The notes under the pieces are model-generated. The model saw nothing but the letters and a program-made list of their open reading frames with translations. It searched no databases and had not been told where the DNA came from. A stretch of DNA of 64,000 nucleotides from Fagopyrum homotropicum. Taxonomy: Eukaryota; Streptophyta; Magnoliopsida; Caryophyllales; Polygonaceae. Where the stretch lies: assembly GCA_033239125.1 (NCBI GenBank), contig BSWB01000001.1, positions 23,463,501-23,527,500 on the forward strand, given 5' to 3'. Positions 1 to 12,571 of this stretch are shown piece by piece. Each line of letters opens with the position of its first letter. Positions within the stretch are counted from its first letter, which is position 1. Position numbers and translations under genes: made by a program.

Positions 1-1639
1 GTGTTTTAAAGCTTTTAGGTATTTTAGTTTTGTGGAACAAGAATTGGTTCCTAGCCATCCACATGTTCCACCAAATGATGACTAGAAGCTTAAACTCAAA
101 CGCTGACATTTTCTTTGTGAGGTCAAACAGGGCCTCTGTAATGCCCTTATTGTGAATGTCACAATTCTTTAAAATGGTTGAAATGTTACAATCATCAACA
201 ACCATTTCCAATGAAGGACATTGAAAAAAGAGGTGCTTCGCGCTTTCTGTGTGGTGGTTACAGAATTCAAAATTCATGACAATAGGAATTCTTTGTCTAT
301 CGAGGTTCTGTTTTGTTGGGAGGCCGTCTAAGGCTAGTTTCCATAAAAAGTTTTTAATTTTCGGCATGACATCCATTTTCCATATCCAAGTTTTATCCGC
401 TGTGACTCCCATTTTCTGTTTTTGAATTAACTCCATAGCTGATTTAGTCGAATACCATCCTTCATCGTTACTAGACCAGTATAATCGATCCTTGATATCG
501 TTAATGGGAAGATTATATTTTTTTATTCTATCTATAATATCATTTGGTAAAATCATGTTTAGTTGGTTTAACATTTGATGATTCCATGTTTTATTAGTAA
601 TAAACTTGGACACAAACTCCATAGGATCATCCAAATTTGTAACATTCGCTAACTCTATGAGTGGTTTTTCAATAAGCCATTTGTCCTTCCAGAATCTTAT
701 CGTATTTCCATCTCCTACTCTCCATCTGAGTCCTTTGTCTAGATCTTTTCTAAGTTTTATTAGATTCTTCCATTGCCATGAAGCATTCGACCCACATTGG
801 TAATTCCAAAAACAATTTCCTTTAAGATATTTTTCATTGACAACTTTGACCCAAATATTTTCTGGTTCCGTCATGATTTTCCATAAAAGTTTCATTTGTA
901 GAGCTTTATTCATGTCTTCTGATTTTCTAATACCCGTACCACCTAATGATCTTGGTTTACAGATTTTGTCTCAACTAATCAGTGGATGAAAATTGGGTCC
1001 TTTATTCCAAAAGAAAAGTCTATTAAGTTTGTCTAGTTCATTATGAATATTTGTAGGTAACATAAAGGCTTGCATTAAGTAACTTGGTTTGACATTAAGA
1101 TTGACTTTGATTAATGTTATTCTTCCTTCCTGAGACAAGGTCGATGCTTTCCACTTGGATAATTGTTGTTTGGTTTTTATAATTACGGAGTTGAAAATAT
1201 CTTTATTGACCCGTCCATTAATAATAGGACAACCAAGGTATTGCTCGAGACTAGTAGTGCCAATGATTCCAAGATGTGTCTGAATGCGTCTTTTAGTACC
1301 TTGATCCGTATTAATAGTGGTTTGGAAAGCCGATTTGTTAAAGTTAATAATTTGTCCTGAAATGTCACAATAATCGTGTAAGACTGAAAGAATTTTATTG
1401 CTAGCTTGTACAGTAGTTTTAGTGAAAATTATAATGTCATCAGCAAATGTCAGGAAAGGTATTCTAGTCCCATTTTTTGTTACCGGAAAACCGATCGATT
1501 TAGGATTTTCATTAGACACTTTCTGAATGTTTCTAGAAAGGACCTCCGCACCCAAGTTAAATAACAAAGGAGAGAGAGGGTCGCCTTGACGGAGTCCACG
1601 TCGTGGATAGAAAATGTTAGTAGGGGAGTCATTGATCAA
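1..1639 (-). pseudogene. LINE (non-LTR retrotransposon) ORF2, C-terminal part, one nonsense mutation
   Basis: This is the reverse transcriptase of a plant LINE, which copies its RNA at the target site. Reading leftward, the protein begins abruptly at the palm motif GLRQGDPLSPLLF, reaches the catalytic FADD box, and continues through the thumb. After an in-frame TGA at about 971 (expected Trp), the same frame stays open to position 1. It includes LGGTGIR, several Trp-rich blocks and a zinc-binding zf-RVT module (CNHH...HLFFQC, near 170-260). The finger domain and endonuclease are missing beyond 1639, so the copy is 5'-truncated, as LINEs often are; its 3' end lies outside the window. A single stop and no frameshift in 1.6 kb suggest a fairly young dead copy. 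The family call is secure; the subfamily was not determined. Confidence 0.88.
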
Positions 1640-1711
1640 AACTAGAGGGGTCTAGTTTGTCTACATATAAAACTAGAGGGGTCTAGTTTGTCTACATATA
1701 AAACTTGAGGC
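1638..1711. repeat. 31-bp tandem duplication at the LINE junction
   Basis: A 31-bp unit beginning AAAACTAGAGGGG starts at 1638 and again at 1669, with a partial third copy from 1700. It lies exactly where the LINE reading frame begins, so it may mark the 5' truncation junction or be part of the old target site. Confidence 0.8.
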
Positions 1712-1922
1712 CCTATTTATGCTCATTGTTACAAAAGCTACCTACATAGTCATTTTACCTATAAATAAACACAATTTAAATAACAACCACCATAACAAAA
1801 TTACATATTAAAATAACATCAAAGCAACAAACTATCTAAAATCTCTAAAATAAACAACAAGAATGGGAAGAAAACATTACTTAAATAACAAACAACTTAA
1901 TAAAAATGCAACTATAAATGTT

Positions 1923-3159
1923 CAGGGGTATCCAAGTTTTTTGCATATATGTTCAACTAAGTCCGCTTTTAGTTGGTTATGCATACTCGTGTCGTGGAGT
2001 ACACTCCTATTTTGTATAAATTGAGTCATTTAAAAATGAAAGAACCGAATCGATTGGGTCCTTAAAAACAACTTGATTTAATTGGCATGTGTCATAATAT
2101 AGTTGATAGGTATCACATTCATCTTCAACGATCATATTGTGCAAAATGATCTATACCCTCATTATTTTTCCGATCAAATTAATTTCTCAATCAAGCGCAA
2201 GATGGCGTATTATAGAAAATTGAGCTTGCAAGACACCGAAAACTCATTCCACGTATTTACGAAACGACTCTTGGCATTGGGAAAATAGTGTATCTTTTGC
2301 ACTAAATGAGTGATGAATTGACGAGACAAATATATACCAGACGAGATAAATGCCATTGGCAAGGCAATACGCCATGTTGTAATGATTACCAATTACAACA
2401 AACTCTGTCGTGGAGGCTCAACTATGCAACACATCGTCAAACACAAGAGAACGATCGATAATGTTTTTATCATGACACGTACTTGAAGTTCCTAAAAATG
2501 CATGTCATATCCACAAATCATAAGATGCAACAACTTCTAGCACAACAATTGACCTTTTTTTTATCACCCTTGACATATTGACATTGTCAAGCAGTTGGAC
2601 ATTTTTTTCATTGCCGGTGCATGCAATCTATCGATCATTTCAGGCCAACCTCGTTGCTCTCCTACATATAATAGGCATTGTAGGTCCGGGTCATTTGCCA
2701 TGCGTAAGTACTCATCCCCACACAAGTTTATAATTTCATCAACAAAGTGGGGTAAACAAGATCTTGTTATGGACGCCCCAATGCGAACATAGTCATCAAC
2801 AACATCGGCGTCCACTCCATACTCTAGCATACATATGGTTGCGATGCATTTTTGCAACATGCTTAGGCCTAGCCTACCAGTCGCATTTGGAAGTTGGCGA
2901 AAAATGGAAAAGATTGGGATAAAGCATTGACATCCTGAAGAAATACGTGTCGCCTCATTTAAAATCTTTATTGAAACAACCCATCAATGTAGTTCAACAC
3001 CGAAGAAAAATAATCTTGGAACAATCGAGCATGCACACCTTCGTGATTTATCTCTATGTATGTCCGACTTCGACGTTTTTGTAAACTTCTAGTATTTTGT
3101 TGGACCAAGTTCATTCTATGCTCATCAATTTTTTCATTGATAATCCTATCGATGTTCAT
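1923..3159 (-). pseudogene. PIF/Harbinger transposase (plant ALP1/HARBI1-like), decayed
   Basis: This is a DDE-type transposase of the PIF/Harbinger superfamily (plant transposon protein family). The N-terminal part (3159-2968) has the typical RTYIE...H.RLF.DYFS block. The centre (2860-2564) has MLQKC...LEYGVDADVVDDYVRIG followed by GDEYLR and VGEQRGWPEM, just before the usual first Asp region. The C-terminal stretch (2392-2200) has the GIYLS..FI...AK.RF block, and the last 35 codons (about 2030-1923) end in NQLKADLVEHICKKLGYP and a stop. Several frameshifts and stops separate these blocks, so the gene is dead. I could not define terminal inverted repeats. Order and spacing match one original gene of about 400 codons. 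Confidence 0.85.
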
Positions 3160-4550
3160 ATTGGTTTTCAGAATGTGGTGGAGATGGAGTCATAAGGACG
3201 ATTTCTAGTGATGAACAAGTAGAAGAGCTAGAAGAAGGAGTTTTTGAGAATCAAAGGTTTTTTAGACATTGTGAAATTAGATAAACGAAATTGAATGTAT
3301 GACATATATGTGAAACTCACTAAAAGTTTTTATAGAGAATATTGAGTGGAATTCAAGATTAAAATTTAAATTGAGAGGGAAAATTGAACTCAAATTTAAA
3401 TTCGAAATTCAAATGCAATGTCAGATGTCATTTATTGTGTATAGTAGACCCGTGATCGAGTTGTCAATTCATGTTAGATTATTGTATAAAGGAGACTTGT
3501 GATTGAGTTGTCAATTCATGCACGGTTTTGTGTATTTTTATAATAAATAAATACACATGCAAATACATATAAAAATAAATATCTTATTAGAGAGATATAA
3601 TAATACTCTTTTGTAACAAAATAAATTTAAAAAACGGTAAATGTTCATTACGTAAACCTTAACATACATTACATGAATAACTTTTTTTTATTGAAAGATA
3701 TGCAAAATGAGTGTCATTGGGTAAATACAAATTAGATCATATTCAAATTTTTTAATAATATTTATACGGAAAATGAGGGTTTTAATTTTGATTAAAATTT
3801 CCCCTTGCATATCGTTCCGAGCCTTGAGAAAGAGCCAAAACAAAGTCACCTTGACATGTACAAGAACAAAACAAATAGGAGACCCCTCTACCCTCCATTG
3901 CGGAGGGTGTAAGACACGTCACGTAATTTTTTTTAATTTATTTATAATTTTGCCACTAATAAATTACAAATTTGCATTTTTAATAACTTTTTTTTATTAG
4001 AATTAATAAACAGTCAGTATACCACATAAACTTTAATCAAATATATTGTCATGTCACGTCAAAGTTACTCATATAAAACAAATATATATTAAAGTAAAAA
4101 AAACTACTATTTATCTATTTTTATAATATTTGAAAAAATAATGTTATAAAATTCAATTTTAATTTTGAATTTATGTATTGTGTTTTAACTTCTAATTTTC
4201 AAAATTCTTTTTTAATAAACAATAACTAGGTTTAACTTGACTTCCTATTCATTTACAAAATATAATTTACCTTAAACTTGTTTTATTTTATAAGGAGAGT
4301 CAAATGTCTTATCTAATATTCGTAATTCTGATGGATTTGTTACAGTCCAATCCTACCGGTATACTTTCTTCGAAGACTAACGACGATTATACTCGTTGCC
4401 TTCTGTGGGCCGAATCATCCTACTTTCTCACGAAGACTTTTTTGCTTTTGAGTTTTTTTTATGTATTTTTGTGCAGTTCTTTTTCTTCTTACTGTTTTGT
4501 GGTCCTTCATGACGGTTAGTCAGTCCATCGATTTTTTTCGTCCTTTCGTC
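3160..4550. other. AT-rich non-coding DNA, no gene seen
   Basis: This stretch is strongly AT-rich and no long open frame has coding character. A short direct repeat (GTGATCGAGTTGTCAATTC type) occurs at 3451-3472 and 3498-3519. The last five bases, TCGTC (4546-4550), are the left copy of the target-site duplication of the Tekay element that follows. Confidence 0.6.
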
Positions 4551-4667
4551 TGTAATAACCGGAATTTTTAAACTCCATTAAACCTGAATTTAACCGATTC
4601 CCGAAACGCCAATCTTAAATAAATAAGTACATAAATTAAAAGTAAAATAAAACGAGTGTTATTTCTA

Positions 4668-4785
4668 TCATTTTATGTGACATTAATTCACATAAAATGA
4701 CGAAACCTTGTAATCGGAAATAAAGTACGCACCTAAAATAAAAATAATAATAACTTAGATAATACGGAATTTAATTCCGTATTAA
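4668..4785. promoter_or_regulatory. Two perfect hairpins near the start of the Tekay LTR
   Basis: Arms of 13 bp (4668-4680 and 4688-4700, TCATTTTATGTGA) enclose a 7-nt loop. Arms of 11 bp (4761-4771 and 4775-4785, TAATACGGAAT) enclose a 3-nt loop. Both are intact in the 3' LTR at 12689-12721 and 12781-12805. Their place early in the LTR (U3) would suit protein binding or promoter control, but this is inference. Confidence 0.6.
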
Positions 4786-5739
4786 ATAACTTCCCGTACC
4801 TAACTAGAATCCGGGCGAGTAACGAGTTCCTATTCCGTTCTAATAAGAAAGCAGGCCGGATGTGGGCCACTACGAGGCCCAATTATCAGCCCATCTCATA
4901 ATCAAATCCTAACCCTAATTCCCTCTTAACCTAATCCTACCTAATTATCCTTCTAGCTTCCTGATTGCCGCTCCCGCTGCTTCCTTCTCGCAAAACGATC
5001 GAACACCAGCAACATCACGCTGCCGCCGGACCTTCCTGCAACCGCCGCCACTGAGCCCTGCGCCGCCTTCCGCCGATCGCCGCCGTAAGTCAGGTAAGAC
5101 CGCGCCTCTCTCCTCCTCCTTCCGTTCCTTCTCTGCGTCCCTTCGCTGTTCCGAAACTCACCTACCGCCGACCGCTGCAGTAGGTCCGAAGACGCCGCCG
5201 CCTTCCCTCGTCGTTGACCGCCATGCTACCGCCGAGCCGGTCGTCTTCCTGCAGCAACCGCGCGAGCCAGCGCCTCTGTCGACTCCGGTAAGTGTTGCTC
5301 TCCTCCCCTCGTTGTTATTCCCTCCTCACCTCTGTTGATCGAGACTCACCGCAGCCTTCGGCTTTCCCGCAACAGTAGCAATCGACCACCAGGGGGGCCG
5401 CCGGAACGCCAGCCCATCGCCGCCGGAACGCCAGCCCATCGACGCCGGACTACAGCCGGTAAGATCCTCCTTCAGTTCTTATTCCCTCCTGTTGTCTGCG
5501 AGTATAATTGCGAGTTTTATACGTGTATAATTAAGATAGGATACGTATATATTTGAGATTGTATACGTATATATTTGAGTTGGAATAATTATATAAATTG
5601 ATATGGAATACGTATATAAACTGAGTTTGAGTACGTATATAGACAATAGATTGGAGGTGGTACGGTTATGCAGTAAGGTAGGTAAGGGTGGTTGTGTGAG
5701 CGTATATAGGAGTTGTGTATGCCGAGTATATAAATATAC

Positions 5740-5800
<61 letters not shown>

Positions 5801-5900
5801 GAAATAAAAGTGTACATAAGTGATTTAAAGTTATACACGTAGATCGATAAATATAAATCTACTCATATGAATGTGAGTTGGGAAAATATCATGTATGTAG

Positions 5901-5937
<37 letters not shown>

Positions 5938-5941
<4 letters not shown>

Positions 5942-6224
5942 GTGGTTCCCATGAGAACACCCCCTAACGTGAGAACATGAGAACAATCGTACACCGTTGG
6001 ATGTGAGTATTAAGGGTTGAGATTTAGAGTAGATATCAAAAATAATAATAACTACGAATAATAATAATTAGGAATCCAACAATAACTACGAATAATCCAC
6101 TCAAACAACAATAACTATGAATAATACATTAAACGATATGACACATTCGTAATAAAACTAATAATAATTACGAATTTGTTCTCATGTTCTCACATTAGGG
6201 GGTGTTCTCATAGGATCTATACTC
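5938..6224. mobile_element. MITE with GAGAAC-rich inverted ends, copy 1
   Basis: This non-autonomous element of about 287 bp lies inside a TA-dinucleotide run of the Tekay 5' LTR. Its ends form an imperfect inverted repeat of about 45 bp: GAGAACACCCCCTAA and GTGAGAACATGAGAAC on the left face their complements at 6178-6215. The 3' LTR has an uninterrupted TA run at the same place (13927-13991), so insertion followed retrotransposon integration. A near-identical copy is at 51562-51849, also inside a TA run. The TA preference fits a TA-target superfamily, but I do not assign one. Confidence 0.85.
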
Positions 6225-7170
6225 TATATATATATATATATATATATAAATACCGAATGGTTACGGATTTAATATGAATGGAAGGAAAGGTTAGAGTATG
6301 TACCTACGTATACATACATTTAGAAGAGTAAAGTAATAATCGGGAAGTAACGAGGGGTTTTGGTTCTTTGAGGAGTTTTAGGGTGTAACTTATAACCTTT
6401 TGGAACTATCAAAGAAAATTGAGTTTCTAAATTAAACTTCCAGAATTTACGATACTAAGGGTAAAATGGTCTTTTACCATAAGAGAGTTTTTTCCGTAAT
6501 CCTTCGCATGAGGTTGGTCGTCGAGATGTGATTTTGATACACATGCCTTATTTGACAGGCGTTTGAGTTACCACGAGTACGGACTATTTGAGACGTGTTA
6601 GAGTATATTTTGACTCAGGTAAGTCCTTGCGACTTACTTAGCCAGGTTTTGGATATTAGTTGAGTGATAGTGGTTGTGTGTGCTATGTGCGTGTTTTAAT
6701 AATAATAACTTGCTAGGACGACTGTTATTATTATGTTTAAGGCACAAGTGTATGTGTAACGGGCCGTGACATCACTGTCCAACTCTGACAGGAGACTGGG
6801 AGGTTCTCTATACCCAGACCAGGCAGGTACAAGGTGAGATGCATCGGATCCATTCCTGATGGTTACACGGGGGCGGAGGCGAGGTTTGGGAATCCCTCGT
6901 GTCACAAAATAAGTATCATTAGCGTGAAAGAGTAACTTACTTAGCCAGTTTTTGGTTAAGACAGTTGTTCGTTTCTTTGTTTAAGTACTTTAGGCTGCTA
7001 GACTGTGTTGCATTCATTACCTTAAAAATACTATTTTATGAATTTCGGTTTTCTTTATTTGTGTCTTGTTGTAAGATCCTAGTAATATTGTTGTCAAACT
7101 GAGGTCGGGACCCATTGTGAGGTCCTAACCAGTAATGTCCCGAGTTTTGAGAATTCGGGGTGTTACAACA

Positions 7171-7188
7171 TGGTATCAAAGCTCTAGG
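7171..7188 (+). promoter_or_regulatory. Primer-binding site, initiator-tRNA-Met type
   Basis: TGGTATCAAAGCTCTAGG lies three bases after the 5' LTR. It closely matches the TGGTATCAGAGC site, complementary to the 3' end of initiator methionine tRNA, that primes minus-strand synthesis in most plant gypsy and copia elements. Confidence 0.85.
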
Positions 7189-7424
7189 TTGGCAACAATG
7201 ACACTTGAAATCTTCTGAAAGACTGAATAAGTTTTAAGCAGAACCCGAAAGGGGTCTGAGTTTTAAAAAGGGAATTTTTGGTTTTCAAAGTACGGCTGAC
7301 CACCACTAGAGCTACGCTACTACCGCGGATCTCAGTATGCTTAGTATGGACTTTAGGTTTTACTGTAGATGGACTTTTTGGACTTTTTAGCTAGTTGTAA
7401 TTATAGTTATTATTCCTCGCACAG

Positions 7425-10400
7425 ATGGCACGTACTAGAGCTACGCTAACTACTGGTCGAGGTGGAGGTCGTCCACCTCTCCCTCCAGCTGGACCAGGTA
7501 AGGGAGATGGGACCCCTACAGTTAGAGGACGCGGCCGTGGAGGTAGACCTCCACTAGCCCGAGGCTGAGGTCGAGCTCCTCGAGAGGATCCACCCGCAGT
7601 GATCATGCCAGAGGCTGGAGTGGAGGAGGTAGCTGAGAGTGTAGGTCCTGAGGTCAAGAATGAGACCGTTGCTAGGTCTGGAGCACAGAGAGCACGTTCG
7701 ACGGAGTCAGGACGTGTTTCCATTGGAGCGACTGAGTACTGAGAGTACCGAGCATACGTTGAGCGTATGGAGGAGACTGCTAGGACAGAGAGACTTACCC
7801 AGGTACCACCAGTACCGGCTAGATCTGTCCAGGTGACACAGGGAGTGCCTCAGGTGCCAGCCGTACCTGAGAGGAGAGTTGTGGCTGATAGAGCTCCTAT
7901 TGGGTCTAGAGCACCGAGGCCGGATGAGTGGTTGAAGGCTTTCAACTCTCAGAAGGTCCCCTCATTTAGTGGAAAGATAGGGCTGGAGGTGGAACATTGG
8001 ATTGGACAGGTAGAGGCTGCATTAGAGGCAATTCGTTGCCCAGAGGACCGACAGGTGGACTTGGTGCAGACATGTTTCACTGAGGATGCTCATTCCTGGT
8101 GGCGGACCATACGTAGTCGAGTCACTAGTTGGGAGCAGATGAGGAGCATTGTTAGAGACAGATACTGCCCTGTCTCTTTGAGGAGAGAGAGGTTCCAGGA
8201 CTTCATTGAGGCAGGATTTGAGGACATTCCGATTGCTGCTGCCATCAAGAAGTTCCAGAAGGAACTGACACTGCTTGGACCAGCTGCACCTCTTGAGGAG
8301 CAGCATGTGTATCTCTTTTCACGGAGATTGAGAGAGAGTACTCGTTCCTATCTAGCAGGATTTCGCTGTGAGACTCTATCAGACTATCAAGATAGAGCGT
8401 CTGCATATGAGAGAGACAGACCAATGTCGAGGAGAGCTGTTCAGTCAGACAGGCCGGATAAGCGGCAAAGGATAGGTTATGCTAGTGGTAGTTCAGGAGT
8501 AGCTGTTTTTGGACGGGGACAGACTCAGGGGCGACATAGCCATACCGCTACTGGTCAGACTTCAGCTGGTGCCTTACAGTGCCACAACTGCAGTGGCTAT
8601 GGGCACATCTGATCGAACTGCACGAAGCCGTCAGTGACCTGCTTCTAGTGCGGCAAGGTTGGACATAGAGCTGCATTCTGCCGCCAGGGCAAGGCTCCAT
8701 CTCAGCAGGGTTCTTCTCTTGTAGGCTTATCAAGGAGTGTACAAAGACCGCCACAGTACCGAGCTCCGAGTCAGCAGCAACAGTACCGAGCTCCTGGTCA
8801 GCAGCAGTCATACAGGGCTCCAGGACACACATCATCACAGGGTTCCATGCAGAGATCAGGTCAGGGCAGAGGACGTGGTAGTGTAGCTGATACTAGAGGA
8901 GCTCAGGCACGAGTGTTTGAGTTGAGAGATGCTGATCAGCCAGATGCACCGACTGCCACAGGTACGATCCAGATTCATGACTTACCTATACGAGTTTTAT
9001 TTGATACGGGTGCTACACACTCCTTCATATCTGATGCATGCGTAGATAGATTGTCCTTAGCTACTGTAGAGGGGATACCTTTTATGATAGGCTTACCTGA
9101 TGGGAGTAAGGTAAGAGGGACTAGAGAGATCTTTGGATGTCCTGTTCGCATGGGAGATCGAGACTAGCTAGCCAATTTTCTAGTCATGCCCTTAGCTCAT
9201 GAGGATGTCATTTTAGGGATAGACTGGATGAGGAAACACGGAGCAGTCTTAGACATTGGTAGGAGGACAATGACCGTTGCCATGGAGGAGGGCCATAGAG
9301 TAATATTCCGAGGTTGGGACCTCGGAAAGTCAGGCACATTTATCAGTGTAGTGAGGGTAGCGAGACTGATAGCACAGGGTTGCGAAGCCTTCTGGTGTTA
9401 TGCCATGAAGGAAAGCAAGAGCCTGACTATAAAGGAGATACCTGTTGCATGCGAGTTTGCAGAGGTATTCAGTGACGACCTGCCAGGACTATCCCCACAG
9501 AGGAGCGTTGATTTCAGCATTGACTTGGAGCCGGGCACGAGACCGATCTCGAAGGCTCCGTACCGTATGGCACCTATAGAGTTGCTTGAGCTGAAGAAGC
9601 AGTTAGAGGAGCTAGCAGAGAAGGGTTTCATACGCCCTAGTGTGTCTCCTTGGGGTGCGCCGGTATTATTTGTGAAGAAGAAGGACGGATCGATGAGGCT
9701 TTGCATAGACTACAGAGAGTTGAATAAAGTAACTATCAAGAACAAGTACCCACTGCCACACATAGATGATTTGTTGGACCAGTTGCATGGAGCGTCGGTG
9801 TTCTCGAGGATAGACTTGAGATCAAGTTACCACCAGTTGAGGGTGAGAGATCAGGACATACCTAAGACGGCATTCCGGACTAGGTATAGTCATTATGAGT
9901 TTGTAGTGATGCCATTTGGGCTCACTAATGCACCAACGGTATTCATGGAGTTGATGAATGGGATATTCATTGACTTCTTAGACCAGTTTGTAGTGGTCTT
10001 CATTGACGACATCCTAGTCTACTCTAGGAGTCGAGAGGAGCATGCCGGACACTTGAGGACAGTATTGCAGATTCTGCAGGATAGCCAGCTGTATGCTAAG
10101 CTATCCAAGTATGAGTTTTGGATGTCAGAGGTGACTTTCTTAGGTCACGTGGTGACTGCTGAGGGTATTAAGGTCGATCCAGCGAAGATCAAGTCAGTAT
10201 CTTCTTGGCAACCTCCTAAGAATGTCAAGGAGGTTCGCAGCTTTCTAGGTTTAGCAGGTTACTACCGCCGGTTTGTGGAAGGGTTCTCTTTGATTGCCCG
10301 ACCAGTTACTTGTCTTCTGAGGAAGACCACTCGGTTTGTCTGGTCTGAGCCGTGTCAGCAGAGTTTTGAGGAGCTGAAGAGGAGATTGACATCCGTCCCG

Positions 10401-12365
10401 ATTTTGGCACAGCCTGAGGGTATTGATGATTTTGTGGTATACAGTGATGCATCCAAGCTGGGCTTGGGGTGTGTTTTGATGCAGAGGGGTAAGGTCATAG
10501 CCTATGCGTCTCGACAGTTGAAGACGTATGAGGAGAACTACCCCACACATGATCTAGAGTTGGCTGCAGTAGTCCATGCTCTTAAGATCTGGCGTCACTA
10601 CCTCTATGGGGCGACATGTCAGATCTTCACAGACCATAAGAGTCTGAAGTACATATTCACTCAAAGAGAGTTGAATAACCGCCAGAGGCGGTGGTTAGAG
10701 TTGATCAAGGACTTCGACTTTGAGATTCTTTACCACCCTGGGAAGGCGAATGTGGTAGCTGATGCTTTGAGCCGGAAGACGCCTAGGAAGAGGGCGATAG
10801 CCCGGTTGACGGTACAGCCACAGTTGTAGAGGGACTTGGCTTGGTTGGAGATAGAGATTCAGTTTCCCGATACTGATGGTCAGTTGGCTACCATGGAGTT
10901 ACTTCCTGATCTGTTGGATGAGATCCGACAGAAGCAGGAGACTTGCCCGACTTTGATCAGGATCCGAGACAAGATGTCTCGAGATGAAGCCCCACAGTTT
11001 ACTATTGGTGCAGATGGAGTGATGAGACGTCAGAATCGTGTGTGTGTGCCGTCAGACAGTGAGCTGAGACAGAGGATACTAGGTGAGGCTCATGCTACCC
11101 CATACTCAGTACATCCTGGAGCGAGTAAGATGTACAAGGATGTGAGATGATCCTTTTGGTGGGGTGGTTTGAAGCCCGATGTGACTCGGTATGTAGCTCA
11201 GTGCGCGACCTGCCAGCAGGTCAAGATTGAGCATCGTAGTTCTGGAGGAGAGCTCCACCCACTTTCAGTACCACAGTGGAAGTGGGAGGATATATCTATG
11301 GATTTTGTCACAGGTTTGCGACTCAGCAGAGGATTTGATGCTATTTGGGTAGTGGTAGACCGCCTGACGAAGACCGCACGTTTCATTCCGATCAAGGAAA
11401 TGTGGCCGGTGAGTCGTCTGGCTGAGGAGTTCACCAGACACATTGTGAGACTCCATGGGGTACCGAGGACTATCGTCTCTGACAGAGATGGACGTTTTAC
11501 CTCGAGATTTTGGCAGCAGATACATACTGCTTTGGGGACGAGTCTCCACTTTACTACCGCCTACCACCCACAGACAGACGGACAGTCTGAGAGGACCATT
11601 AAGACCTTAGAGGACATGCCTCGGGCGTGTGTACTAGATTGGGGACAGGTATGGCCAGATCATCTTCCACTGGTAGAGTTTTCGTATAATAATAGCTGTC
11701 ACGCATCTATTGGGATGGCTCCTTATGAGGCTTTGTACGGGCGGAGATGTCGTACACCATTATGTTAGGATGAGCCCAGCAGAGTTGATGGAGTAGCTCT
11801 AGATCAGATACAGGATGACATCGCTCGGATTGCCCTAGTCCGAGAGCGGATGTTAGCAGCTCAGAGTCGTCAAAAGTCCTACGCCGACAAAAGGCGTCGA
11901 CCTTTGGAGTTTAGAGTGGGTGCTCAGGTCTGGCTGAGAGTGTCACTTACGAGAGGAGTTCGGCGTTTTGGCATTAAGGGGAAGCTGAGTCCCCGATATG
12001 TCGGACCTTTTGAGATCATGGAGAGAGTTGGAGAGGTGGCCTACAGGTTAACACTACCGCCGAGATTAGAGGGTGTTCATCCGGTCTTTCATGTATCTCA
12101 GTTGAGAGAGTACATCCCGGATCCGAGACACGTCATCAGTCATGAGGATCTGACAGTTGAGCCTGACCATACATTTGTAGAGTACCCCGTAGTTGTCTTG
12201 GAGTGCAGTACTAGACGTTTGCGGTCCAAGGAGATACCTATGTTGAGGATCCAGTGGTCTAGGAGAGGAGCTGATGAGGCCACTTGGGAGACTGAGGAGA
12301 GTATTAGACGTAACTATCCCGAGTTCTTTGCGGGGTTAAAGGTTACTCTTGTTTTGACGAGTTAG
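7425..12365 (+). pseudogene. Tekay gag-pol polyprotein with eight in-frame stops
   Basis: One frame of 1647 codons runs without any frameshift from ATG 7425 to TAG 12363. Domains in order: RG-rich N-terminus; gag capsid (about 7900-8450); two CCHC zinc knuckles (8580-8680); aspartic protease with DTGATHSF (about 9006); reverse transcriptase with YRMAP, KKDGSMRLCIDYRELN and the FIDDILVYS catalytic box (about 10000); RNase H with YSDASKLGLG (about 10440); integrase with the zinc finger (C..C at 11200), WEDISMDFV, SDRDGRF and QSERT; and a chromodomain-like end (LRIQWSRRGADEATWE, about 12250). Premature stops lie at 7566, 7740, 8610, 8646, 9165, 10827, 11148 and 11766. Two of these break the zinc knuckles. 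The RT catalytic box reads FIDD. Confidence 0.95.
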
Positions 12366-12554
12366 TACTCGGATGTTGTGTTGTTTGACCTTTCCGGTTT
12401 TTATATTGATTTGAGTGATTACGTTTTATGTGACACATGTCTTCTGTTGATGATTGAGTAGTTGCTTGTAGCCAACGAAAATGTCGAGAAAATTAAATAT
12501 ACCAAAGGAAATGCGCGATTAAGAGAATTATTCTAAGTTTCGGGACGAAACTTC

Positions 12555-12571
12555 TTTTAAGAGGGCACTGA
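12555..12571 (+). promoter_or_regulatory. Polypurine tract of the Tekay element
   Basis: The purine-rich AAGAGGGC stretch lies just before the 3' LTR, where plus-strand synthesis would be primed. The same neighbourhood (CGGGACGAAACTT, then a purine tract) recurs at 59478-59505 before the LTR of the second Tekay copy. Confidence 0.6.

Larger units (their letters stand above)
4551..7167 (+). repeat. 5' LTR of the Tekay element
   Basis: The 2617-bp LTR matches 12572-15135 over nearly its whole length. Differences from the 3' LTR include: a MITE at 5938-6224; longer TA runs (5737-5795); and a deletion near 6935, where the 3' LTR has about 240 extra bases (14681-14920). A GC-rich block (4970-5500) alternates with AT-rich DNA. 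The LTR ends ...GGTGTTACA directly before the primer-binding site. Confidence 0.95.

Noticed and set aside
4905..4940. CCTAACCCTAA as a telomere-like repeat, also at 12942
   Set aside because: Only one to two degenerate units inside the LTR; no array.
5479..5842. Open frames with long Tyr-Ile runs, also at 13347-13833
   Set aside because: They are translations of TA-dinucleotide runs inside the Tekay LTRs.
7171..7188. tRNA gene suggested by primer-binding-site similarity
   Set aside because: Only the 18-base complement to a tRNA end is present, with no cloverleaf.
7230..7260. ACCCGAAAGGGGT in the Tekay leader, similar to the GAAA hairpin cap
   Set aside because: It lacks the AAAA bulge and the long outer stem, and belongs to a different element family; probably coincidence.
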